From assembly GCA_020636905.1 (NCBI GenBank), contig JACJWX010000021.1, forward strand, positions 1 to 16,265: a DNA stretch of 16,265 nt. The letters run 5' to 3'. Source of the stretch: Actinomycetota bacterium (GTDB lineage: Bacteria > Actinomycetota > Thermoleophilia > Miltoncostaeales > Miltoncostaeaceae). Shown piece after piece: positions 6,082-14,089 of the stretch. The first letter of the stretch is position 1. Every line of letters begins with the position of its first letter. The notes beneath the pieces were generated by a model, which was not told where the DNA came from, did not search any database, and worked only from the letters and a program-made list of their open reading frames with translations. Made by a program: the position numbers and the translations under genes.

Positions 6082-7191
6082 TCACCCTCCAGTCGAGGGT
6101 TCGACTGTGGCCGCCGGGTCGGGTACCGCCGGCGTGACGCTCGCGTCGGTCGTCGTGCCGTCCGTGGTCCCCGTGACCGCGGTTCCGGCATCCGTCGCGG
6201 AGACGGCTCCCGTGGCATCGGCCGGCGGCGTCGAGCCGTCGGAGGTCCCCGCATCGGTCCCCGGCTGGGACGTGGCATCCGTTGCGGCAGGGTCGGCGGT
6301 CGGCGTGGCGGTCGAGGCCGCGGCCGCGGTCGTCGATGCCGTGCGTGCGATTCTCGCGGCGTCCACCTGTGCTTTCAGCGCTTCGGGATCCATGCTTCCC
6401 AACGCGGGCCGCTCCGGAACCGAGACGTCGATGTAGGTGGCGTTGTGTTCGTCCTCCGCCGAGGCCCAGTTCAACACCGCCTGCAGGGCGAGGGCCTTGT
6501 CCCGCAGCCGCGTCGGCGTGCCGATCACGAGCAGCGGTCCGTTGCGCAGGCGCCCGGTCAGGCGGCCGTTGACGAGCTTCAGGGCCTGGAAGCGGTTGGC
6601 CGTCTTCGGGGCGCTCAGACGGACGAACCGCAGCGCGGCGTCGACGCCCGCCGGTACGGCGGCCCCCACCTCCGGTGCGGCGCCCGGGATGGTGACGCGC
6701 GGCAACCCGCCGCGCTTGCCGGCCGGCCCCATCACCTGACCGCGGTTGTTGATGAGGACACGGGCGCCCCTGGTCGGAACGCCGATCGCGAGGGGTTCGG
6801 CCGGGATGACCTGGGCCACGAGGCCGAGCGGCCAGTCACGGGCCAGGGTGACGTCCTCGACCCACGGGAACCGGATCGCCTGGCGACGGATGGCGCCGAT
6901 GGGCGGCGCCAGCAGCGACCCGCCACGGTCCCCAGCCCGGTCGACGGCGGCGGTGAGCGTGGCGGCGTCCGGCCGGTCGTACCCGCTCACGCGCACGCTC
7001 TGGACCGACAGCATCGGACCCGTCGCGAGCCAGTAGCCCAGCGCCGCGCATGCGAGTCCGACCGCACCGCCCAGCAGAAGGGTGCCGCGCTCGGGGATGC
7101 CACGCACCTCGCGGCGCCTCCGGGCCATCGCGGGATGCGGCCGGCCGGCGGCGGTCCGGCGGGGACGAGGAGCCGAACGGGTTGTGGTCAT
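6082..7191 (-). CDS. ftsQ: Cell division protein FtsQ (POTRA domain)
   Basis: A 369-residue bitopic membrane protein of the divisome, which links FtsB/FtsL to the septal synthase. It has a basic cytoplasmic N-terminus (1-35), one transmembrane segment (about 36-57), and a POTRA domain beginning at LSVQSVRVSGYD (61-72) with the typical FPWVEDVTLARDWP (108-121). A beta domain follows to about residue 262. The last 85 or so residues are a Thr/Ala/Asp/Pro-rich low-complexity tail outside the membrane, which is not part of the usual FtsQ fold. The ATG at 7191 overlaps the murB stop as ATGA, so the two are coupled. The frame is open well upstream of 7191, but that part is a murB shadow. The start of the POTRA domain and the operon position make the call firm. 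Confidence 0.92.
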   Translation of the reverse strand: MTTTRSAPRPRRTAAGRPHPAMARRRREVRGIPERGTLLLGGAVGLACAALGYWLATGPMLSVQSVRVSGYDRPDAATLTAAVDRAGDRGGSLLAPPIGAIRRQAIRFPWVEDVTLARDWPLGLVAQVIPAEPLAIGVPTRGARVLINNRGQVMGPAGKRGGLPRVTIPGAAPEVGAAVPAGVDAALRFVRLSAPKTANRFQALKLVNGRLTGRLRNGPLLVIGTPTRLRDKALALQAVLNWASAEDEHNATYIDVSVPERPALGSMDPEALKAQVDAARIARTASTTAAAASTATPTADPAATDATSQPGTDAGTSDGSTPPADATGAVSATDAGTAVTGTTDGTTTDASVTPAVPDPAATVEPSTGG

Positions 7192-8120
7192 GACAGCTCC
7201 GGGAGGGGTGTCGGGATCATCCCGCGGGTGGGATGCAGGTAGTGGACCTCGGGATGCAGAACCGGCCCTCCGGCGGCGCGCACACGGCGACGGCCCTCGG
7301 CCATCAGCGCGACCACATCCGCGGTGCGGCTCTCCGCGTCGACCTCGATGAAGTTCGCGTGCTTCGGCGAGAATCGTGCCCCGCCGACGCGCAGGCCTTT
7401 GCACCCGGCGGCTTCGAGAAGGCGGCCCGCGCCATTGCGGGGCGGATTCGTGAAGACGCTTCCGAAGGTGCGCACGCCCTGGGGCTGGGTGTCCCGCCGG
7501 TGGGTGCGCCATTCGCGGAGACGTCCAGCCACGACCTCGGCGTCCTCCTCGTGCAGCCGGAACGAGGCGAGGGTGACGATCTCGCCGGGCCGGAGGTTCG
7601 AATGTCGGTACGCGAAGTCGAAGTCGTCGGCCCCGCGGACGTCGTGCCCCTCGGCCGAACACACGACGGCCCATTCGAGGACGTCGACCACCTCGGTGCC
7701 GTAGGCGCCGGCGTTCATCGCCACCGCCCCGCCTGCCGTCCCGGGGATGCTCGCCCCGAACTCGATTCCGCCCCAGCCCGACGCGGCGGCACGCTGCACC
7801 GCGCGGGGAAACGACGCGCCGCCGCCGCACCAGATCCGGCCGTCACGCAGCGAGATGCCGCTCAACGCGCCCGCGAGGCGCAGCACCAGGCCGCGGAACC
7901 CGTCGTCGTCGACGAGCAGGTTCGATCCCTTCCCGATCACCGCCACCGGGAGGTCGCGATCGGCGGCCCAGCCCAGTGCGCTCACGACGGCGCGGCGCGA
8001 GCGCACCGTGGCGAACCAGTCGGCCGCGCCGCCGACCCGTGTGGTGGTGTACGGCGCGAGCGAGACGTGTCGTTGAATGTCGGTCGGCACCTCAGCCGCC
8101 AGCAGAGTCCCCATCGCCAT
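7188..8120 (-). CDS. murB: UDP-N-acetylenolpyruvoylglucosamine reductase MurB
   Basis: MurB reduces UDP-GlcNAc-enolpyruvate to UDP-MurNAc using FAD and NADPH in the cytoplasm. The 310-residue protein has the FAD-binding TTTRVGGAADW (25-35), GKGSNLLV (63-70) and GASIPGTAGGAVAMNAGAYG (122-141). The catalytic residues are Arg172 (YRHSNLR), Ser221 (GSVFTNP, proton donor) and Glu291 (HPEVHYL). The short form fits the type II enzymes. ATG 8120 overlaps murC by 29 bases. ATG 8114 and GTG 8090 are also in frame, and the GTG lies one base after the murC stop, so the true start may be there; no start has a clear ribosome-binding site. It overlaps ftsQ by 4 bases at its end. Confidence 0.95.
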   Translation of the reverse strand: MAMGTLLAAEVPTDIQRHVSLAPYTTTRVGGAADWFATVRSRRAVVSALGWAADRDLPVAVIGKGSNLLVDDDGFRGLVLRLAGALSGISLRDGRIWCGGGASFPRAVQRAAASGWGGIEFGASIPGTAGGAVAMNAGAYGTEVVDVLEWAVVCSAEGHDVRGADDFDFAYRHSNLRPGEIVTLASFRLHEEDAEVVAGRLREWRTHRRDTQPQGVRTFGSVFTNPPRNGAGRLLEAAGCKGLRVGGARFSPKHANFIEVDAESRTADVVALMAEGRRRVRAAGGPVLHPEVHYLHPTRGMIPTPLPELS

Positions 8121-9456
8121 ACTGGTTTTGCAGTGCGAGGGTCAACTCCTGCCCGAGGGTGGTGATGTCGCCCGCGCCGATGGTCAGCACCAGGTCTCCG
8201 GGACGCACCCGCGCGAGCACTTCGCGCGCGGCGTCGGGAAGCGACGGGGCGTGCACGGCGACCGTTCCCGACGGGATCGTCCGCGTCACCGTGGTGCCGT
8301 CGATTTCCGGATCGTCGGGTTCACGAGCGGCATAGACGTCGGTGACGATCGCGACGTCGGCGGCGGCGAGCGCCTCGCCGAAGGCGGCCGCGAGGGCTCG
8401 TGTCCGCGAGAAGAGGTGCGGCTGGAAGACGGCGATGATGCGGCCGTCGTGTGTCTCGCGCGCGCCGGCGAGGGTGGCGGCAACCTCCTCGGGGTGATGG
8501 GCGTAGTCGTCCACGATGCGGATGCCGGCCACCTCCCCGCGCAGCTCGAAACGCCGCCCCACGCCCGCGAAGTCGCGAAGTCGTTCGGTCGCGACCTCAG
8601 GCGGAACCCCGCACCAGTCGGCCAGGGCGATGGCACACGCGGCGTTGGTGGCGTTGTGCCGGCCGGGAACCATCAGCGGCAGCTCGACGAGTCTCCCGTC
8701 GGTCAGGTTCAGGGCGCGCCCGGTGTCCACATCGACGACGTCTCCCCAGGCGTCGGCCCCGGCGCCGATGAGGCGGCATGGCCGGCCGGACGCCACGGCG
8801 AGCCGCCACGCGCGCGCGTCCGGCCCGGCCACCACGAGTCCGTTCGACGGTACCGTCGCCAGGTGTGCGGCGAACACCTCCTCGACCTCATCGATGCTGG
8901 CGTAGGTGCTGTGGTGGTCGTGATCGACGTTGAGCAGGATCGTGGCGTGCGGCGCCAGTTTCAGGAGCGAGCGGTCGCTCTCGTCGGCTTCGGCGACGAA
9001 CCAGGGCCCGTCACCCCAGACGGCGCCGGTGCCGGAGCCGCCCTCGATCGTTGCCCCGATGCACGCGGACGCACCCCCGAGCATCAGGCGGAGCATGGCG
9101 CTCGTGGTGGACTTGCCGTGGGCGCCCGCGACGGTGAGTCCCCGATGACCGCGCATGAGTTCCGCAAGCAGGTCGGCGCGATGCATGACCGGAAGGCCGC
9201 GACGCCGACCCTCGACCAGGTCGGGGGTGTCCTCCGCGACGGCCGTCGAGACGACGATCGCCGCCGTCTCGGCGGGGAGCGCCGCCGAGTGCCCGGCGCG
9301 TGCCTGCACGCCCACCTGGCGAAGCGCGTCGAGCGTCGGGCTCTCGGAGCGGTCGGTGCCGCTCACCGAGTAGCCGGCCGCGGCGGCGAGCCGCGCGAGA
9401 CCGCTCATCCCGGCCCCGCCGATGCCCACCAGGTGGATCGGGCGACGTCCGGTCAT
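8092..9456 (-). CDS. murC: UDP-N-acetylmuramate--L-alanine ligase MurC
   Basis: MurC adds L-alanine to UDP-MurNAc with ATP, the first step of stem peptide assembly. The 454-residue protein has the N-terminal UDP-binding loop GIGGAGMSG (11-19), the ATP loop GAHGKSTT (111-118), ADESDRS (157-163) and NVDHDHH (176-182) of the central domain, and DDYAHHPEE at the start of the C-terminal domain. The length is normal for the family. The start at ATG 9456 shares the bases ATGA with the murG stop, so translation is coupled. The frame remains open far upstream, but those residues are an antisense-like, Arg-rich shadow of murG. The presence of MurC, MurE and MurF but not MurD in the cluster is discussed in the findings. 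Confidence 0.97.
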   Translation of the reverse strand: MTGRRPIHLVGIGGAGMSGLARLAAAAGYSVSGTDRSESPTLDALRQVGVQARAGHSAALPAETAAIVVSTAVAEDTPDLVEGRRRGLPVMHRADLLAELMRGHRGLTVAGAHGKSTTSAMLRLMLGGASACIGATIEGGSGTGAVWGDGPWFVAEADESDRSLLKLAPHATILLNVDHDHHSTYASIDEVEEVFAAHLATVPSNGLVVAGPDARAWRLAVASGRPCRLIGAGADAWGDVVDVDTGRALNLTDGRLVELPLMVPGRHNATNAACAIALADWCGVPPEVATERLRDFAGVGRRFELRGEVAGIRIVDDYAHHPEEVAATLAGARETHDGRIIAVFQPHLFSRTRALAAAFGEALAAADVAIVTDVYAAREPDDPEIDGTTVTRTIPSGTVAVHAPSLPDAAREVLARVRPGDLVLTIGAGDITTLGQELTLALQNQYGDGDSAGG

Positions 9457-10520
9457 GCCTCGGCGGCCGCCATGACCGCGTCGGCCACACGATCGGCGGC
9501 ATCGGGCTTCGCGAGTTCCAGCGCCGTCTTGCCCATGTGGTCGAGGCGCGACCGATCCGCAAGCAGCGCGCCGACGAGCGATCGCAGCTGCGGACCCGTG
9601 CACTCGGCGTCGGTCAGGAGCACGGCGGCGCCGGCGTCCGCCAGCCAGCGTGCGTTCCGCGTCTGGTGATCGGCGGTGGCGAAGGGGTACGGCACCAGGA
9701 TGCTCGCGCGGCCGAGAGCCGCGAGTTCGAACACCGAGCCCCCGGAACGCGAGACGACCAGGTCGGCGGCGGCAATGGCGTTGTGGAGGTCGTCGAGGTA
9801 GGGCTCGATCCGATAGCGGTCGTGGCGCCCAACACGCGCGAGCGCGGACTGCACCTCGTCGAACTGGCCGGGCCCGGTGACGTGGATCACCTCGAAGGGC
9901 GGATCCTCGCCGAACGCGTCCACGGCGGCCACGTTCAGTGTGCGGGCGCCCTGGGAGCCTCCGACGATGAGCACCACCGTCGCTTCGGGCGGCAGGCCGA
10001 GCGCACGGCGGCCGGCCGTCCGGGTGGCCGAGGTCACCGCGGCCCTCACCGGGCGGCCGACGACCACGTAGCGCGAACCGGTCCGCCCGGGAAGGGGCCA
10101 CGCCAGGGCGACGGTCCTGGCCAGCGGGGCGATGAGACGGTTGGCGAGGCCGAGCCGGGAATCGGCCTCCATCGCCACGACGGGCGTGCGCCGGAGCCGG
10201 GCCGCGATCGCGACCGGCCCGGCCAGATATCCCCCCGCGGTCAGGACGACGCCGGCGCGGGCGCGACGCAGGGCCCACAGCGCTCGCGGAACCGCGAGCA
10301 GCGCGCGTCCGAGGACCAGCAGGTTGCGAGGTGTGAAGCGTCGTTCGAATCCGCGCAGCGGAACCGAGTGCTCCTCGTACCCGTTCCGGCTCGGCAAGCC
10401 GGTCCCGCTCCGATCGCGGGTGGTGATGAAGCTGACCTCAGCGTCCCGCGCGCGCAACGCGTCCGCGACCGCGAGCGCCGGAATCACGTGTCCGCCCGTT
10501 CCGCTCGCCGCGATCACCAC
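9453..10520 (-). CDS. murG: Lipid II synthase MurG (GlcNAc transferase)
   Basis: MurG transfers GlcNAc from UDP-GlcNAc to lipid I on the inner face of the membrane, giving lipid II. This 355-residue GT28 enzyme has the N-terminal glycine loop GTGGHV (7-12), the second loop GGYLAGP (96-102), MEADSRLGLANR (117-128), the third loop GGSQGA (187-192) and the donor-site region SRSGGSVFE (257-265) with DHQ at 284-286. The start is GTG 10520, since the first glycine loop leaves no room for a later start; AGGA lies about 7 bases before it. The first 83 bases overlap the ftsW end, a longer overlap than elsewhere in the cluster. The murC start is coupled to its stop. Confidence 0.96.
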   Translation of the reverse strand: MVIAASGTGGHVIPALAVADALRARDAEVSFITTRDRSGTGLPSRNGYEEHSVPLRGFERRFTPRNLLVLGRALLAVPRALWALRRARAGVVLTAGGYLAGPVAIAARLRRTPVVAMEADSRLGLANRLIAPLARTVALAWPLPGRTGSRYVVVGRPVRAAVTSATRTAGRRALGLPPEATVVLIVGGSQGARTLNVAAVDAFGEDPPFEVIHVTGPGQFDEVQSALARVGRHDRYRIEPYLDDLHNAIAAADLVVSRSGGSVFELAALGRASILVPYPFATADHQTRNARWLADAGAAVLLTDAECTGPQLRSLVGALLADRSRLDHMGKTALELAKPDAADRVADAVMAAAEA

Positions 10521-11709
10521 GCGGATCCTGCCTGGGTATCGATGCGCGCTCGTGTTCCACCCCGCGGGCGATGTTGACCAGGATTCCGATGCTGCCGAGC
10601 AGCACGATCAGGCTGCTTCCACCGTACGAGACGAACGGCAGCGGCACGCCCGTGATGGGCATCATGCCCAACGTCGAGGAGACATTATCGAGCGCCTGCG
10701 CGGCAATCAGGGTCGCGATGCCCACCGCGAGCAGGCGGCGGAAGCGGTCGCGGGTGGAGAGGGCGATCCGGTAGGCCAGGAACGCGACCGCGGCGACCGC
10801 CAGGATGACGAGCAGCACCCCGAACAGCCCCAGCTCCTCGCCGATGTTGGCAAGGATCATGTCCGTCTGTGCCTCGGGGAGGTAGTTGGCCTTCTGCACC
10901 CCGTCGCCGAGCCCCTTGCCGAACAGGCCGCCACTGCCGAACGCGATCCGCGCCTGGAGGATCTGGAATCCGGTACCGCCGGGGTCGGCGCTCGGGTCGA
11001 GGAACGCCAGGAGCCGCTCACGTCGCGATGCGGAGACCGCGATGCCGATGGTCGCGAGGGCCCCGGCGGACGCCAGCAGGCCGCCGAGATGGCGCGGCTG
11101 CGCGCCGGCGACGAGCAGCATCGCGCTCACGACCAGCAGCAGCGTGGCGGCCGTCCCGACGTCCGGTTCGACGATGATGAGCATCGAGAACAGGCCGGTG
11201 ACGATGATCACCGGCATCAGTCCGTTGAGGGTCCGGATACGTCCCGGGGCCTGGCTGACGAGTGCCGCGACCCAGATGATCAGCCCGATCTTCGCGAGCT
11301 CGGCGGGCTGCAGACCGATCACCGGCAGCGCGAGCCAGCGCCGCGACCCATTGATCTCCTGCCCGATCCCGGGGAGGAACACGGCGGCGAGCAGGACGAA
11401 CGAGACCACCATGAGCGGCGCGGAGAGCCGCTTCAGCACGTCCAGGTTCATCCTGGTGCACACCCAGTAGACGCCGAATCCCAGTCCGGCGAACACGGCC
11501 TGGCGGACCACGAACGAGAAGGGGTTGGCGTCGGAGAGCAGCGCTCTCGACGACGACGCCGAGTACACCATCACCAGGCCGAAGCACACCAGGGCCAGCA
11601 CCACGCTCGTCAGCAGCTGCTCGTGGCGGACCCCGTTGAGCGAGTTGCGCTTGGTCGTGCGCTGGGTGCGAGCGCCGCCGGAGACCGGCCGGAGATGTGG
11701 GGCAGCCAT
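10438..11709 (-). CDS. ftsW: SEDS peptidoglycan polymerase FtsW
   Basis: FtsW polymerises lipid II into glycan strands at the septum, acting with FtsI. The 423-residue protein has about ten membrane segments. It shows the SEDS motifs NGSRRWL (120-126), LQPAELAKI (133-141), the catalytic aspartate in VEPDVGT (Asp183), LPEAQTDMILANIGEELG (277-294) and PLPFVSYGGSS (356-366). After residue 380 there is an Arg/Gly-rich cytoplasmic tail of about 40 residues, most of it encoded inside the murG overlap. ATG 11709 is preferred because the upstream extension is Arg-rich and runs into mraY, and about 25 basic residues then precede the first membrane segment. RodA is the alternative SEDS protein, but the dcw position favours FtsW. 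It follows mraY by 80 bases, where murD is normally found. Confidence 0.94.
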   Translation of the reverse strand: MAAPHLRPVSGGARTQRTTKRNSLNGVRHEQLLTSVVLALVCFGLVMVYSASSSRALLSDANPFSFVVRQAVFAGLGFGVYWVCTRMNLDVLKRLSAPLMVVSFVLLAAVFLPGIGQEINGSRRWLALPVIGLQPAELAKIGLIIWVAALVSQAPGRIRTLNGLMPVIIVTGLFSMLIIVEPDVGTAATLLLVVSAMLLVAGAQPRHLGGLLASAGALATIGIAVSASRRERLLAFLDPSADPGGTGFQILQARIAFGSGGLFGKGLGDGVQKANYLPEAQTDMILANIGEELGLFGVLLVILAVAAVAFLAYRIALSTRDRFRRLLAVGIATLIAAQALDNVSSTLGMMPITGVPLPFVSYGGSSLIVLLGSIGILVNIARGVEHERASIPRQDPRGDRGERNGRTRDSGARGRGRVARAGR

Positions 11710-11754
11710 CCCGGAAGTGTTCGGTCCCACCGACGGGTTCCCTGCCCCCCGATC

Positions 11755-11773
11755 GGCGGGGTGTTCCCCCGCC
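11755..11773 (-). repeat. Perfect 7-bp hairpin in the mraY-ftsW gap
   Basis: GGCGGGG (11755-11761) and CCCCGCC (11767-11773) form a perfect stem around a 5-base loop, 16 bases after the mraY stop. No U-run follows on the minus strand. It could be a weak attenuator or an RNA-processing site in the operon message. Confidence 0.4.
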
Positions 11774-11789
11774 GCGCCCCGGACGTGAG

Positions 11790-12785
11790 TTAGCTCACCA
11801 CGGCGCGGAAGTAGAAGGTGAAGCCGATCGCGGCGGCCATCAGCGCGATCAGCCACAACCGCACGATGATCTTCGTTTCGCTCCAGCCCGCCATCTCGAA
11901 ATGGTGGTGCAGCGGCGCCATCAGGAACACACGTCGGCGGAACCGCTGGAACACGAACACCTGGATGATCACCGACAGGGCCTCGACCACGAAGATCGCG
12001 CCGATGATGCCCAGCAGCGCCTCGGTCTTGGTGGCGACGGCCATCGCGGCGATGGCGCCGCCGAGCGCGTAGCTCCCCGTGTCACCCATGAACACCTGCG
12101 CGGGGTGGGAGTTGAACCAGAGGAACCCGACGCACGCCCCGGCCATGGTCCCCGAGAACACGGCCAGGTCGAAGTAGCCGCCGACGAAGGCCATGCCGGT
12201 GTAGGCGGCCAGGGCGATCGCCCCGGTGCCGGCCGCGAGCCCGTCGAGTCCGTCGGTGAGGTTGACGGCGTTCGCCGAGCCGACCACCACGAGGGCCACC
12301 AGCAGGAAGTACCCGACGATCGTGAGCTCGATGTTCAGGTCGAGCGACTGGATGCTGAGGGTGGTCGGAATCCCCACCACCTCGGTGGCGACGAAGGTGA
12401 GGATCGCCGAGATGACGATCAGCCCGAGGATGCGGATGCGCCCGGAGAGCCCCAGCGAGCGTCTCCGGACGATCTTTGTGAAGTCGTCGAGAAACCCGAT
12501 GAGCCCGCACCCGAGGGTGACGAACAGCACCAGCATGGAGAGCGTGCTCCGGGTGGAGACGATCACGAATGGGATGGTCGTCGCGAGCAGGATCAGCAGG
12601 CCACCCATGGTCGGCGTGCCCTGCTTCTCGGCGTGGGCATCCGGGATGAGCCCCTGGGGACGCACGAACTGCCCCACCTCGTTCGCCCGCAGCCAGGCGA
12701 TGAACTTCGGCCCGAGGAACAGCATCAGCGTGGCCGCCCCGAGCGTGGCGATCAGCACCCGGGGCATGAGCGTAGCGGTGGTCAC
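11790..12785 (-). CDS. mraY: Phospho-N-acetylmuramoyl-pentapeptide transferase MraY
   Basis: MraY moves phospho-MurNAc-pentapeptide onto undecaprenyl phosphate, making lipid I. The 331-residue integral membrane protein has about ten membrane segments and all main family motifs: GTPTMGG (56-62), GFLDDFTK (97-104, with the Mg-binding Asp pair at 100-101), NLTDGLDGLAAG (175-186), FMGDTGS (232-238, Asp235) and PLHHHFEMAGWSE (291-303). GTG 12785 overlaps the murF stop as GTGA, which marks coupling; a later ATG at 12767 would also leave the first membrane segment intact. The gene ends with TAA at 11790, then an 80-base gap precedes ftsW. Confidence 0.97.
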   Translation of the reverse strand: MTTATLMPRVLIATLGAATLMLFLGPKFIAWLRANEVGQFVRPQGLIPDAHAEKQGTPTMGGLLILLATTIPFVIVSTRSTLSMLVLFVTLGCGLIGFLDDFTKIVRRRSLGLSGRIRILGLIVISAILTFVATEVVGIPTTLSIQSLDLNIELTIVGYFLLVALVVVGSANAVNLTDGLDGLAAGTGAIALAAYTGMAFVGGYFDLAVFSGTMAGACVGFLWFNSHPAQVFMGDTGSYALGGAIAAMAVATKTEALLGIIGAIFVVEALSVIIQVFVFQRFRRRVFLMAPLHHHFEMAGWSETKIIVRLWLIALMAAAIGFTFYFRAVVS

Positions 12786-14089
12786 CCGGCGAACTCGCGG
12801 ATCGCCGTCGACACCCGTTCGAGCGCCATTCCCCTCGACGCCTTCACGAGCACGGTGTCTCCGGGTTTCAGCAGCCCGGGAAGCGCCTCGACGGCCTCCT
12901 CGACCGTCTCGAAGCGCGTGGATTCAGTCCCCTGTGCGCCCTCCACGTAGGCCGATGCGCGCTCGCCGATGGCGATGAGCCGTTCGATCCCGAACATCGA
13001 CACCAGACCGCCGACGTCGCGGTGGAAGCGGCGTTCCTCCCCGCCGAGTTCGAACATGTCGCCCAGGATCGCCACCCGCCGGCCGGTGTGGGTGGCGAGG
13101 TCGGCCAGCGCCGCCTTCATCGCCACCGGGTTGGCGTTGTAGCAGTCCTCGATCAGCACTCCGCCACCGTCGAGCGGGTACTCCTGGCCGCGCATGGCCG
13201 AGAGTCCCACGTTGAGGTGCAGGCCCCCGGGGATGTCGACCTTGAGCGCGTCGCAGCACGCGACGGCCGCAGCCGCGTTCCGCCGCTGCCAGTCCTTGCC
13301 CAGGTTCATGACGATGCGGCTCTCGAGTTCGTCGAACCGCACCACGCGAACCCCCTCGCGAAGCGCCGCCAGATGCGGTGCCAGCAGCGGCTCGTCCGCC
13401 GGGACGACCGCGACGCCGCCGGCTCGCAGCCCGGTGAAGACCTCGGCCTTCGCCGCGGCCACCGCTTCCATCGTTCCGAGCAGTTCGAGGTGCACCGGTG
13501 CGATCGAGGTGACGCACGCGACGTCGGGCGGTGCGCAGTCGGTGAGTTCGGCGATCTGGCCGGCGCCCCGCATCCCCATCTCGACCACGGCCACGCGCGT
13601 CGAGTTGGGCATGGCCAGCAGCGCCAGCGGCACCCCGATCTCGGTGTTGTGGTTTCCGGGTGTGCCGTGGGCTTCCTGGCCGCACTCGTTGAGCAGGGCC
13701 ACCAGAATGTCCTTGGTGGTGGTCTTCCCGACCGACCCGGTCACCGCGACCACACGGGCCCCGACCCGTTCCAGCGCGAGTCGGCCTGCGTCGCGAAGGA
13801 CGGCGCCGGGGTCGTCCGCCACGAGCACCGCGGCCGTCGTCAGCTTCGGCGATTGGCGTACCGTCTCCCACGCCTCAGGTCCGAGGACCACCGCCGCGGC
13901 ACCGGCCTCGGCCGCGTCGGGCGCGTGCAGCCCACCGTCGGTGTGCTCTCCGGCGATACCCACGAACAGACCCCCGGGAACCGCCGCGCGGGAATCGACG
14001 AAACCACCGTCGAACACCGTCGTGGCCGCACCCCGCTCGAGGCGTACGTCCGCGCATTCATTGAGCAGGTCCTGCACCGTCAGGCGCAT
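12782..14089 (-). CDS. murF: UDP-MurNAc-tripeptide D-alanyl-D-alanine ligase MurF
   Basis: MurF attaches D-Ala-D-Ala to the UDP-MurNAc-tripeptide, the last cytoplasmic step. The 435-residue protein has the N-terminal substrate domain with FVDSRAAVPGGLFVGIAGE (30-48), the ATP loop GSVGKTTTK (118-126), GNHNTEIGVPL (145-155), the VEMGMRGAGQIAEL segment and a C-terminal domain containing EDCYNANPVAMKAAL and ILGDMFELG. The length is slightly below the usual 450. ATG 14089 overlaps the end of murE by 10 bases, and its stop overlaps the mraY GTG. The closely spaced order murE-murF-mraY is standard for the dcw cluster. Confidence 0.96.
   Translation of the reverse strand: MRLTVQDLLNECADVRLERGAATTVFDGGFVDSRAAVPGGLFVGIAGEHTDGGLHAPDAAEAGAAAVVLGPEAWETVRQSPKLTTAAVLVADDPGAVLRDAGRLALERVGARVVAVTGSVGKTTTKDILVALLNECGQEAHGTPGNHNTEIGVPLALLAMPNSTRVAVVEMGMRGAGQIAELTDCAPPDVACVTSIAPVHLELLGTMEAVAAAKAEVFTGLRAGGVAVVPADEPLLAPHLAALREGVRVVRFDELESRIVMNLGKDWQRRNAAAAVACCDALKVDIPGGLHLNVGLSAMRGQEYPLDGGGVLIEDCYNANPVAMKAALADLATHTGRRVAILGDMFELGGEERRFHRDVGGLVSMFGIERLIAIGERASAYVEGAQGTESTRFETVEEAVEALPGLLKPGDTVLVKASRGMALERVSTAIREFAG

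Noticed and set aside
7192..7830. N-terminal extension of the ftsQ frame
   Set aside because: It overlaps murB with Arg/Gly-rich residues, and the ATGA overlap at 7191 is a standard coupled start.
8077..9669. A 530-codon open frame on the plus strand, opposite murC
   Set aside because: Same reason: low-complexity composition, no motif, and it lies wholly opposite the well-supported murC and the end of murG.
9457..10278. N-terminal extension of the murC frame far upstream
   Set aside because: MurC begins with GIGGAGMSG close to ATG 9456. The extension is Arg-rich and overlaps murG in another frame.
10132..11793. A 553-codon open frame on the plus strand, opposite murG and ftsW
   Set aside because: It is an antisense shadow produced by high GC content. 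Its translation is rich in Arg, His, Asp and Gln with no recognisable domain, while the minus strand carries clear murG and ftsW motifs.
11710..11856. Extended ftsW start overlapping mraY
   Set aside because: The extra residues are Arg/Gly-rich with no membrane or family character; ATG 11709 gives a normal FtsW.
11697..12950. A 417-codon open frame on the plus strand, opposite mraY
   Set aside because: The translation is dominated by Glu, Asp, His and Gln repeats caused by the membrane-protein codons on the other strand.
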